Below are positions 26,286-33,917 of a DNA stretch of 64,000 bases, piece by piece (position 1 is the stretch's first letter; each line of letters starts with the position of its first letter). The notes under the pieces are model-generated. The model worked only from the letters and a program-made list of their open reading frames with translations. It was not told the DNA's origin and made no database searches. The DNA is from JALUZX01 sp964561605 (GTDB lineage: Bacteria; Planctomycetota; UBA1135; JALUZX01), in NCBI GenBank assembly GCA_964561605.1, contig CAZLQD010000012.1:1-64000 (forward strand). The letters are read 5' to 3'. Made by a program: the position numbers and the translations under genes.

Positions 26286-27248
26286 ATGGAAAAGAAGGAC
26301 CTGGTCGGGGTGATCCTGGCCGCCGGCAAGGGGACCCGGATGTTCCCCTTCTCCGAGCGCTTTCCCAAGCCCGTGCTCCCCATCGGGGGCAAACCCCTCC
26401 TCGCCTACCAGCTCGAAACCCTGGCCGGTCTCGGGATCCGGGATGTGGTGGTCGTGATCGGCCACCTGGGCTACGAGATCGTCCGCACCTTGGGGGACGG
26501 TTCGGCCTACGGAGTGAATCTGCGGTACGTGGAGCAGGAGGAGACCCTGGGGATCGCCCACGCCGTGGGCCAGTTGGAGAAGGTCGTGGACCGGCCGTTC
26601 TTCCTCCTCCTGGGGGACATCTTCTTCGAGACGGACCGGCTGGAGGAGATGCTCCGCCTCTTCCGGGAGGAAGAGGCCGATTGCGTCCTGGCCGTCAAGG
26701 AGGAGAAGGATCCTGCGGCGATCCGGCGGAACTTCGTGGTCCTTGAGGACGAGAAGGGCCGGGTCCGCCGGGTGGTGGAGAAACCCCGCCATCCCAGGAC
26801 CAACCTCAAGGGCTGCGGCCTCTACCTCTTCGATCTCTCCTTCTTCGACGCCGTCCGGCGCACCCCCAGGACGGCCCTCAGGGACGAATACGAGATCACC
26901 GACTCCATCCAGATCTTCGTGGAGGACGGCTACAAGGTCATGGCGGCCCGGGTGGTCAAGGCCGACCTGAACCTCTCCTTCCCGGCGGATCTCCTGGAGC
27001 TGAACCTCCATTTCCTGGAGAGGGAGGGCCTGGACAAGGTGATCGGGAAGGACGTCCGGATTCCTTCCGGCACCCAGGTGGAGAAGAGCGTAATCATGGA
27101 TGGGGCGGTCATTGAACACCCCATCCGGATCAGTCACTCCCTGATCTTTCCGGGAAAAGTGGTCCGGCGGACCACGGACATCCGGGGAGTGATCCTCACA
27201 CCGGAGACCGAGGTGGACTGCTCCCACGTGCTCGATTCCAAGCCGTGA
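26286..27248 (+). CDS. Sugar-1-phosphate nucleotidyltransferase
   Basis: A 320-residue NTP-transferase. The ATG at 26286 lies 10 bases after GGAGG; the GTG nine bases earlier is too close to it. The N-terminus VGVILAAGKGTRMFPFSERFPKP is the nucleotide-binding signature, followed by VLPIGGKPLLAYQLETL. LLLGDIFFETD provides the metal-binding Asp, and VVEKPRHPRTNLKGCGLYLF is typical of RmlA/GalU-like enzymes. The C-terminus (GKDVRIPSGTQVEKSVIMDG) begins a short left-handed helix-like part. It makes NDP-sugars for envelope glycans; which sugar and nucleotide is unknown. Confidence 0.88.
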   Translation: MEKKDLVGVILAAGKGTRMFPFSERFPKPVLPIGGKPLLAYQLETLAGLGIRDVVVVIGHLGYEIVRTLGDGSAYGVNLRYVEQEETLGIAHAVGQLEKVVDRPFFLLLGDIFFETDRLEEMLRLFREEEADCVLAVKEEKDPAAIRRNFVVLEDEKGRVRRVVEKPRHPRTNLKGCGLYLFDLSFFDAVRRTPRTALRDEYEITDSIQIFVEDGYKVMAARVVKADLNLSFPADLLELNLHFLEREGLDKVIGKDVRIPSGTQVEKSVIMDGAVIEHPIRISHSLIFPGKVVRRTTDIRGVILTPETEVDCSHVLDSKP

Positions 27249-27258
27249 GAGGAGATCC

Positions 27259-28833
27259 ATGAAGAGAGATACTTTGTTCAGGAATTTCCGCCTTCCCGGC
27301 CAGGCCGGGGGGGGGATCGGGGCCCTTCTGGCCAGGAAGGGCCGGGTGGCCCTGGTGGGCCCGGAGAAGGAGGTCCTCCGCGAGTGGGGATGGAGGGACC
27401 TTCCCGAGGTGGATCTTAGGGGGGGGTACCTCTTTCCCGGTTTCCGGGACGCCCACGGGCACTTGTTCTGGCTGGGTAAGGAACTCCTGGAGGTGGACCT
27501 TACGGGAGCCAGGTCCTGGGGAGAGGTCCTGGACCTGGTGGCCGCGAGAGCCAGGAGCCTCCCGCCGGGAACCTGGATCCTGGGAGGAGGCTGGGACCCG
27601 GAGAAGTGGTCCGCCGGGGAGGGGCCGAACCTGGAGGACCTCTCCCGGGCGGCGCCTGAGAACCCGGTCTGGCTCGTCCGGCGGGACGGCCATGCCGGGA
27701 TCGCCAGCCCCCTTGCCCTGGAGGCGGCTGGGGTGAAGAAGGAGACCCCCGATCCGGCGGGGGGAAGGATCCTGCGGGACGAAGGGGGCGCTCCCACGGG
27801 GGTCCTGGTGGACCAGGCCATGGAACTGGTGGAGAGGGTCCTTCCCGGTGCGGACGCCCGGGTGGAGAAGGAGCGTTTTCTCGCCGCCCGGGACCGTTGC
27901 CTCCGGGCGGGCCTCACCGCCGTGGGGGAGGCAGGCGTGACGTCCCTCCAGGTGTCGGTCCTTGAGGATCTCCGGCGGGAGGGGGAGCTGGGATTGAGGG
28001 TCTATGCCATGCGGCTTCCCGGGAAGGAGGAAGAGGGGGAAGGGATCCCCTGGGAACCCTCGGGAAGAGCGGGGGATCTCCTCCAGGTGAGGGCCCTGAA
28101 GCTCTTCGCCGACGGCTCCCTGGGGTCAAGGAGCGCCGCAATGTTCGAACCCTTCGAGGGAGAGGAGGAGAACAGAGGCATCCTCCTCCTGGAGGCCCGG
28201 GAGATCGCCCGTTGGGCCCGGGCCTCCCTGGAGAAAGGTTTCCAGCTCTGTGTCCACGCCATCGGAGACCGGGCCCTGGCGGCCGTCCTGGAGGGCTACG
28301 AAGAGGCCCTGGAGGGGCGGGAGAGGCCCTCCCTTCCTTTCCGGGTGGAGCACGTCCAGACCCGGAGGAAGGGGGACCTGGAGAGGATGAAGGCCCTCGG
28401 CGTGGTTCCTTCCCTCCAGCCGGCCCACCTTCTTTCGGACGGGCATTGGGCCCGTGAGGCCTTGGGGCCGGACCGCTGGCTCCTCTCCTACGGGTTGGCG
28501 GATTTCGTGGAGGCCGGATTGCGGCCCGCCGGAGGATCGGACTTCCCCGTGGAGCCCCCTGATCCTTTGCGTGGTTTCTACGCCGCCGTAACGGGCGGCG
28601 GCGGGTTGAGACCCGACCAGGCCCTTTCCCGGGAGGCCGCCCTGGAACTCTTCACTTCCTGGGCGGCGGGCGGGACGGGGGAAGAGAGGATCTGCGGGAA
28701 GGTGGAGCCGGGCTATGCCTGCGATTTCACCGTCCTGGACAGGGACATCCTCACCTGTCCCGTCGAGGAGATCCGGGAGGCCCGGGTCCTGGCCACCGTG
28801 GTGGAGGGGCGGGTCTTCCACCACGAGGCCTGA
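27259..28833 (+). CDS. Amidohydrolase family 3 (YtcJ-like) metal-dependent hydrolase
   Basis: A 524-residue TIM-barrel hydrolase, ATG preceded by AGAGGAG. The HxH metal motif is FRDAHGHLFW, after the GGYLFPGF segment of the beta-sandwich. Further ligands appear in VRALKLFADGSLGSRSA, LCVHAIGDRALAAV, RVEHVQ and GGSDFPVEPPDPL. The C-terminal sandwich is completed by GYACDFTVLDRDIL. Members hydrolyse amides or formamides in the periplasm or cytosol; substrates are mostly unknown. There is no signal peptide. It follows the nucleotidyltransferase by 10 bases. Confidence 0.9.
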   Translation: MKRDTLFRNFRLPGQAGGGIGALLARKGRVALVGPEKEVLREWGWRDLPEVDLRGGYLFPGFRDAHGHLFWLGKELLEVDLTGARSWGEVLDLVAARARSLPPGTWILGGGWDPEKWSAGEGPNLEDLSRAAPENPVWLVRRDGHAGIASPLALEAAGVKKETPDPAGGRILRDEGGAPTGVLVDQAMELVERVLPGADARVEKERFLAARDRCLRAGLTAVGEAGVTSLQVSVLEDLRREGELGLRVYAMRLPGKEEEGEGIPWEPSGRAGDLLQVRALKLFADGSLGSRSAAMFEPFEGEEENRGILLLEAREIARWARASLEKGFQLCVHAIGDRALAAVLEGYEEALEGRERPSLPFRVEHVQTRRKGDLERMKALGVVPSLQPAHLLSDGHWAREALGPDRWLLSYGLADFVEAGLRPAGGSDFPVEPPDPLRGFYAAVTGGGGLRPDQALSREAALELFTSWAAGGTGEERICGKVEPGYACDFTVLDRDILTCPVEEIREARVLATVVEGRVFHHEA

Positions 28834-28860
28834 GCGAGGAAGGCCGGATGGGCCCAGGCG

Positions 28861-28917
28861 GGTGAGGATGAAAGAAAAGGGATCCGGGCGACGGCCCGGA
28901 TCCCTTCGATCCTCACC
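28861..28917. terminator. Bidirectional terminator between convergent genes
   Basis: A perfect 13-bp stem, AAGGGATCCGGGC (28877-28889) with GCCCGGATCCCTT (28894-28906), loop GACG, is flanked by a second matching pair GGTGAGGA (28861-28868)/TCCTCACC (28910-28917). On the minus strand the stem is followed by TTTTCTTT, a good terminator for the zinc-ribbon gene; on the plus strand the T-run is missing. Confidence 0.82.
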
Positions 28918-28943
28918 GGAAGAAGCGTCCCCGGGGCGGGGGG

Positions 28944-30191
28944 CTACTTTCCCTTCTTCTTGAAGGCGATGTGTTTCTCCCAGGACTCCTTGGTCGCCCC
29001 GAAACGCTGCCAGTATTCGTACCACTTCTTTGCGGCGGCACGGTTCCAGCGGATGTCGTATTCGCAGTCCCAGGGGTCCTTGTTCTCCACCCTGTCGAAC
29101 TCTCCGCGGAACTCCAGGCCGTTTCCGTTGCACATGTCCGTCAGCATCCGGAAGAGGAACATGCCGAGAAGGACGTCGTCCTTCTTCATGTAGTCCAGCT
29201 TGATGATCTTGTTGATCACCATGGGGATGGCGGGATACCCGATTTGGAGGAGTCTCTCCCTGGCCCGGGCCTGTCTCCTTCCTCCCCAGAGGTCGGAGAC
29301 GTCCTCCATGAGGGACTTGATCTCCTCCTTGAGCTTTTCCGGTGTGCCCTCGGGGAAGTCCAGGGGCTTCAGGCTCTCCAGGTCCACTTCGGGGGGAGGG
29401 ATCCTCTTCTTCTTGCCCCCCTGGGGTTGGGCCTTGGCCGGTTTCTTCTTGTCCCCCTTCTTCCCGGCGGGGGGGGTGGGCTTTGCCTCTGGGGCGGGCT
29501 TCTTGGGAGGCTCGGCCTTGGGAGCGGCCTCCTTGGGCTTCTCCTGGGGAGCGGCCTCCTTGGCGGGGTTCTTCTGGTTCTCCGCCTTGGCGGTCTCCTG
29601 GGATGCGGCGGGGGCGGCGGGAGTCTCTTCGTTTCCGCCGGCCAGGAGGAAGTAGGCTCCCACGGCGGCGGCCACCACCAGGATCGCAACGATGGCGATC
29701 ACCATGGTGTTGTTCCCGCTCCGTACCTCTTCGGCCTCCTCTCCTCCCCGCCTGCGGCCCCCCCTCCGGGAACCGGCCCTTCCGGAGGAACGGCCCCCTG
29801 CCCGGCTCCTGCCGCCGGCCCGGCCGGAGCGCCGGGAGCGGGGGGATTCCTCTCCGGAGCCCTCCTCTCCCTCCTCGGCCTTGGCCCCTGCCCTGGCACG
29901 GCGGGAGCCCCTGGAGGAAGTCCGGGTCCTGCCGGCCCGTCCCGCCGTCCGGCCCGTCCGCCGTGTCCTTTCCTTGGCGGTCCCGGTCTTCTCCTCCGCC
30001 TTGGCCTGGGCCTCTTCCTTGCGGGGCTCTTCCGCCGCAGGGGCCGGCTCGGCCTGGGAGGCCGCCTGTTCCAGGGGGGGGATCTCGATTACGGTCCCGC
30101 ATTTCTTGCAGGCCGCCTTGGTTCCTTTGAACGTGTCCGGGATCCGGTACTTGGCTCCACAGGAGGGGCAGGTGACGATTCTCTGGGTCAT
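28944..30191 (-). CDS. Zinc-ribbon, single-pass membrane protein (paralogue of the next gene)
   Basis: A 415-residue protein. I take the ATG at 30191, which follows GAGGAG with 11 bases; a GTG 12 bases upstream abuts that site. The N-terminus is an MJ0042-type zinc ribbon (TCPSCGAKYRIP...CKKCG). A basic, Arg/Ser/Gly-rich linker leads to one transmembrane helix at about 162-182 (MVIAIVAILVVAAAVGAYF), then an Ala/Pro/Lys-rich stretch, and a folded helical C-terminal domain from about 270 (IGYPAIPMVINKIIKLDYM; RAAAKKWYEYWQRFG). The layout, and the match YPAIPMVIN/RPAMPRILN with the neighbour at 30290-31711, mark the two as paralogues. Function unknown; a membrane sensor or scaffold is possible. 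Confidence 0.75.
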   Translation of the reverse strand: MTQRIVTCPSCGAKYRIPDTFKGTKAACKKCGTVIEIPPLEQAASQAEPAPAAEEPRKEEAQAKAEEKTGTAKERTRRTGRTAGRAGRTRTSSRGSRRARAGAKAEEGEEGSGEESPRSRRSGRAGGRSRAGGRSSGRAGSRRGGRRRGGEEAEEVRSGNNTMVIAIVAILVVAAAVGAYFLLAGGNEETPAAPAASQETAKAENQKNPAKEAAPQEKPKEAAPKAEPPKKPAPEAKPTPPAGKKGDKKKPAKAQPQGGKKKRIPPPEVDLESLKPLDFPEGTPEKLKEEIKSLMEDVSDLWGGRRQARARERLLQIGYPAIPMVINKIIKLDYMKKDDVLLGMFLFRMLTDMCNGNGLEFRGEFDRVENKDPWDCEYDIRWNRAAAKKWYEYWQRFGATKESWEKHIAFKKKGK

Positions 30192-30289
30192 TTCAAATTT
30201 CACTCCTCGGGCCCCGTCTTGCGGGCCCTCGTTTCACGGTTTCCCCGGGGGTTGCCGCGTTCCGGTCCCCGGGCGGGCCGTTCGTTCCG

Positions 30290-31711
30290 TCAAAAACCGC
30301 TCTCTTCCTCCTTCTCGCGCTGCTTCTTCAGAAGGTCCCAGTAGGCCTTGTCGCTGTGCTGGAACCACCAGACGTAATACTGGCCCAAGGCGACCTTCCG
30401 CTCCTGGGCGGCCGAGTTCCCTTCCTGGTCGGGCCGCTCCGCCGGGTTGAAGCCGAATTCGCAACGGGTCATCGGCACGAGGCAGAGTTTTATGATCCGG
30501 AAGATCGTGGTCCTGTTTTCGTAGGAATCCGGGTCCGGGCCGTGGACGATCCGGTAGAAGAGGTTGAGGATCCTGGGCATGGCCGGGCGGCCGATCTCGA
30601 CCAGCCTCTCGCAGGCCTTGATCGCGTCAGGGGGACGGACGTTCGGATCGGAGGCGATCTCGAGGAGGTGGTCGATCTCCTTCCGGAGTTCGGGCGGCGT
30701 GTCCGGAAGATGGTCCAGGGGCACCGGGTCCATGACCAGGACCTTCTTCTTCTTGCCTTCCCTGGTGATGGTCTCTTCCTTCAGGGCCTCGGGCTTGATT
30801 CCCTTGGGCAGGCGGATCCTGCCGCCTCGTTTCTTCTTGGGCGTAATCTTCGGTCTCTCCTTCAGGGAGAATCCGCTCACCTTCCAGCGGGGGTTGTCCT
30901 TGGGTCCTTCCCGGGTGAAGGTGAACCGGTAGATCCAGGCGCCCCGGGTCTTCGCCCCCTTCTCCTTGAAAGACGCCGTCCCGGTGAGGAAGGGGGAGGA
31001 CAGTACGTCCCCCTGGGTCACCGAGAAGGTGCCGTCCAGGTATTCCTTCTCCCGTAAGGGTTTGCCCAGGTCCCCCTTGGAGAGGTCGTCGAAGATCCGG
31101 TTCTTCCAGGTCACCCGGTCGATGGGGTCCATGGCCGACCAGGAGAGGGGCTTTCCGTTGCGCCCCTTGGGCTTCTCCTCGTCGGGATAGGCCTTGTAGA
31201 ACCCGGAAGGGTCGGTGAGGAGGTCCAGCTGGACCTGGTTTCCGTCCTTCAGGGCGTTCAGCCAGCGGGGAAGGGTCTCGTGGAGCCGGGCCTCGGCCTC
31301 CTCCCGGGCCTTGGCCAGGGGGTCGGGCCTCTCCCCCTCTCCACTCCGGAAGGTCCCGGAGGAAGGGGAAGGTCGCTTCTCGGGAGACACCATGTTGGAG
31401 ACGATCACCGCTCCTCCCACGATCAGGAGGAGCCCCAGGAGGATGGTCACGGCTCCGCCCAGGGGGACCCCCGTTCCTCCGCCCCGGCGCTGGCTCTTCT
31501 TCAGGAGGTTCCTGGGGATGAAGATCCGCCCGCAGCGGCGGCACTGGACCCGGGCTTCCAGCTTCTCCTCGGGAATCCTGTATTCCGTGCCGCACTTGGG
31601 ACAGTGGATCTCCACGGGAGGGGCGGCCTTCTTCCTTCTCCCGGAAGGCCCCCTGGCAGGCCGGGCGGACCGGGAGGAAGCTCCCCTCGACGAAGATGGT
31701 CTTCGGGCCAT
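30290..31711 (-). CDS. Zinc-ribbon, single-pass membrane protein
   Basis: A 473-residue protein starting at ATG 31711. A basic Ser/Arg-rich leader precedes a zinc ribbon (Cys37, Cys40, Cys57, Cys60: HCPKCGTEYRIP...CRRCG). One transmembrane helix lies at about 85-107 (GGAVTILLGLLLIVGGAVIV). The extracytoplasmic part has an alpha/beta domain around 140-290 (NQVQLDLLTDPSGFYKAYP...NPRWKVSGFSLKE) and a helical end domain (IGRPAMPRILNLFYRIVHG) finishing in FGFNPAE...YYVWWFQHSDKA. The end domain is shared with the neighbour at 28944-30191. A TTGACT promoter and a palindrome lie just upstream. Function unknown. Confidence 0.75.
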   Translation of the reverse strand: MARRPSSSRGASSRSARPARGPSGRRKKAAPPVEIHCPKCGTEYRIPEEKLEARVQCRRCGRIFIPRNLLKKSQRRGGGTGVPLGGAVTILLGLLLIVGGAVIVSNMVSPEKRPSPSSGTFRSGEGERPDPLAKAREEAEARLHETLPRWLNALKDGNQVQLDLLTDPSGFYKAYPDEEKPKGRNGKPLSWSAMDPIDRVTWKNRIFDDLSKGDLGKPLREKEYLDGTFSVTQGDVLSSPFLTGTASFKEKGAKTRGAWIYRFTFTREGPKDNPRWKVSGFSLKERPKITPKKKRGGRIRLPKGIKPEALKEETITREGKKKKVLVMDPVPLDHLPDTPPELRKEIDHLLEIASDPNVRPPDAIKACERLVEIGRPAMPRILNLFYRIVHGPDPDSYENRTTIFRIIKLCLVPMTRCEFGFNPAERPDQEGNSAAQERKVALGQYYVWWFQHSDKAYWDLLKKQREKEEESGF

Positions 31712-31753
31712 GGCGTTCCTTTCAACTCCTATGGGGGGGGCGGCGCTTTCCTG

Positions 31754-31771
31754 AAAAGTTCTGGAACTTTT
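31754..31771. promoter_or_regulatory. 18-bp palindrome (operator candidate) between zinc-ribbon gene and uvrB
   Basis: AAAAGTTC-TG-GAACTTTT is a perfect inverted repeat with a two-base centre. It covers the predicted start point of the minus-strand gene and lies about 130 bases before uvrB. The GTTC/GAAC half-sites recall LexA operators of some phyla, though the spacing is not one I know for LexA. Confidence 0.5.
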
Positions 31772-31772
31772 G

Positions 31773-31801
31773 AGACTATTGCCCCCTCGGGCGGGAGTCA
31801 A
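31773..31801 (-). promoter_or_regulatory. Promoter candidate for the zinc-ribbon gene
   Basis: Minus strand: -35 TTGACT (31801-31796), 17-base spacer, -10 TAGTCT (31778-31773). Five of six and three of six consensus matches. Transcription would begin near 31766, inside the palindrome at 31754-31771. Confidence 0.45.
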
Positions 31802-31901
31802 CGTCCCTGGGGGGAGCGGGGGTTCGCGGGAGGGGGCGATCCTTCGTAGGATGGCCGGGGAAAGGAGGGCGGAGGCCGGGGAGAGCGCCTGGAGGGAGCT
31901 G

Positions 31902-33917
31902 GTGGTCCTGGAGAGAGCCGAATTCAAGCTGAAGGCCGATTTCGAGCCCGCCGGGGACCAACCCGGGGCCATCCGGGCCCTGGAAGAGCGGATCCGGGCC
32001 GGGGCACCTGTGAGCGTGCTTCTCGGGGTCACCGGTTCGGGGAAGACCTTCACCATGAGCCACCTGATCGCCCGCCTCGGGCGGCCGGCCCTGGTCCTTG
32101 CCCCCAACAAGACCCTGGCGGCCCAGCTCTACATGGAGTTCCGCTCCTTCTTCCCCGAGAACGCCGTGGGCTTCTTCGTCTCCTACTACGACTACTACCA
32201 GCCCGAGGCCTACATCCCCTCGACGGACACCTACATCGCAAAGGACGCCTCGGTGAACGAGGCCATCGACAGGCTCCGCAACCAGGCGACCATGGCCCTC
32301 CTCACCAGGCGGGACGTGATCATCGTGGCCTCGGTGAGTTGCATCTACGGCCTGGGATCGCCCCAGGCCTACGCCGATCTCTCGGTCAAGCTGGAGCGGG
32401 GAATGGAGGCCGACAGGGACGAGATCCTCCACGGCCTCACCAGGATCCAGTACCACCGGAACAACCTGGATTTCCGGAGGGGGACCTTCCGGGTCCGGGG
32501 GGACGTGATCGAGATCTTTCCCGCCTACGCCGAGGACCGGGTCCTTCGAGTGGAGATGTTCGGCGACGAAGTGGAGTCCATCCTCGAAGTGGATCCCCTC
32601 AGGGGGGAAGTCCTGGCCGAGCTGGAGGAGGTCACCATCTTCCCGACGACCCACTACGTGACCCCCGAGGAGAGGATGGCCCGGGCCCTGGTGACCATCC
32701 AGGAGGAACTCGAGGAGCGGCTGGCGGAACTGCGCTCCCAGGGAAAGCTCCTGGAGGCCCAGCGTCTCGAGCAGAGGACCCGGTACGACCTGGAGCTCTT
32801 GAGGGAGACCGGCACCTGCCAGGGGATCGAGAACTACTCCCGCCACCTGGACGGCCGGAACCCGGGAGAACCGCCGGCCACCCTGCTGGACTACTTTCCT
32901 CCCGACTTCCTCCTCTTCGTCGACGAGAGCCATGTCACCATTCCCCAGGTGGGGGGGATGTACGTGGGGGACATGTCCCGCAAGGAAACCCTGGTGCGCC
33001 ACGGTTTCCGTCTTCCCTCGGCCAAGGACAACAGGCCCTTGAACTTCGAGGAGTTCGTGGATCGGGTGCCCCAGATGGTCTGCGTCTCCGCCACCCCCGG
33101 GCCGTGGGAGCTGGAGCGGACCGGCGGGGAGGTGGTGGAACAGGTGATCCGGCCCACGGGGCTCGTCGATCCCCTGGTGGAGGTGCGTCCCTGCAAGGGC
33201 CAGGTGGACGACCTCCTCCACGAAGTGCGCCTCCAGGCCAGGAAAGGGGCGAGGAGCCTGGTGACCACCCTGACGAAGCGGATGGCCGAGGAACTGACGG
33301 AGTACTTCCTGGAACTCGGCGTGAAGGCCAAGTACCTCCACTCGGACATCGATACGATCGAGCGCAGTTCCTTGATCCGGGATCTGCGGACAGGCGTTTT
33401 CGATTGCCTGGTGGGCGTCAACCTGCTCAGGGAGGGCCTGGACCTTCCCGAGGTGGGCCTCGTGGCCGTCCTGGACGCCGACAAGGAGGGTTTCCTGCGT
33501 TCCGAAACTTCCCTGATCCAGGTGGCCGGCCGGGCCGCCCGGAACGTGGAGGGCAAGGTGATCTTCTACGCGGACCGTGTGACGGGCTCCATGGAACGGG
33601 CCCTGGCCGAGATGCGACGCCGCCGGGAGAAGCAGGAGAGATACAACCTCCTCCACGGGATCACCCCCAAGACGGTCGTGAAGGAGGTCCGGGAGGGCCT
33701 GGCCCAGGTCCTGGGCGGGGAGGAAGGGAAGGAGAGCCGGGAGGACAGGGGCCTTGCCGCCGGGGGCTTCAAGAACCGCCGGGAGCTGGTCGAGGCCATC
33801 ACCAGGCTGAGGGAGAAGATGCTCGAGGCCGCCAGGAGGCTGGACTACGAGGAGGCGGCCCGATTGAGGGACCAGGTGCTGGCCCTGGAAGAGACGGACC
33901 TGGAGCTCTCGGGATGA
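31902..33917 (+). CDS. uvrB: Excinuclease ABC subunit B
   Basis: UvrB is the helicase-like damage-verification subunit of nucleotide excision repair. The GTG at 31902 has GGAGG six bases upstream and gives an N-terminus of ordinary length (LERAEFKLKADFEPAGDQP); an in-frame ATG at 31851 would add 17 residues. Hallmarks: Walker A GVTGSGKTFT, the beta-hairpin region VSYYDYYQPEAYIP, DESHVTIPQVGGMY, helicase motifs VNLLREGLDLPEV and QVAGRAARN, and a C-terminal UVR domain (LVEAITRLREKMLEAARRLD) for UvrC contact. uvrC overlaps its stop, so both subunits are made together. Confidence 0.97.
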   Translation: MVLERAEFKLKADFEPAGDQPGAIRALEERIRAGAPVSVLLGVTGSGKTFTMSHLIARLGRPALVLAPNKTLAAQLYMEFRSFFPENAVGFFVSYYDYYQPEAYIPSTDTYIAKDASVNEAIDRLRNQATMALLTRRDVIIVASVSCIYGLGSPQAYADLSVKLERGMEADRDEILHGLTRIQYHRNNLDFRRGTFRVRGDVIEIFPAYAEDRVLRVEMFGDEVESILEVDPLRGEVLAELEEVTIFPTTHYVTPEERMARALVTIQEELEERLAELRSQGKLLEAQRLEQRTRYDLELLRETGTCQGIENYSRHLDGRNPGEPPATLLDYFPPDFLLFVDESHVTIPQVGGMYVGDMSRKETLVRHGFRLPSAKDNRPLNFEEFVDRVPQMVCVSATPGPWELERTGGEVVEQVIRPTGLVDPLVEVRPCKGQVDDLLHEVRLQARKGARSLVTTLTKRMAEELTEYFLELGVKAKYLHSDIDTIERSSLIRDLRTGVFDCLVGVNLLREGLDLPEVGLVAVLDADKEGFLRSETSLIQVAGRAARNVEGKVIFYADRVTGSMERALAEMRRRREKQERYNLLHGITPKTVVKEVREGLAQVLGGEEGKESREDRGLAAGGFKNRRELVEAITRLREKMLEAARRLDYEEAARLRDQVLALEETDLELSG

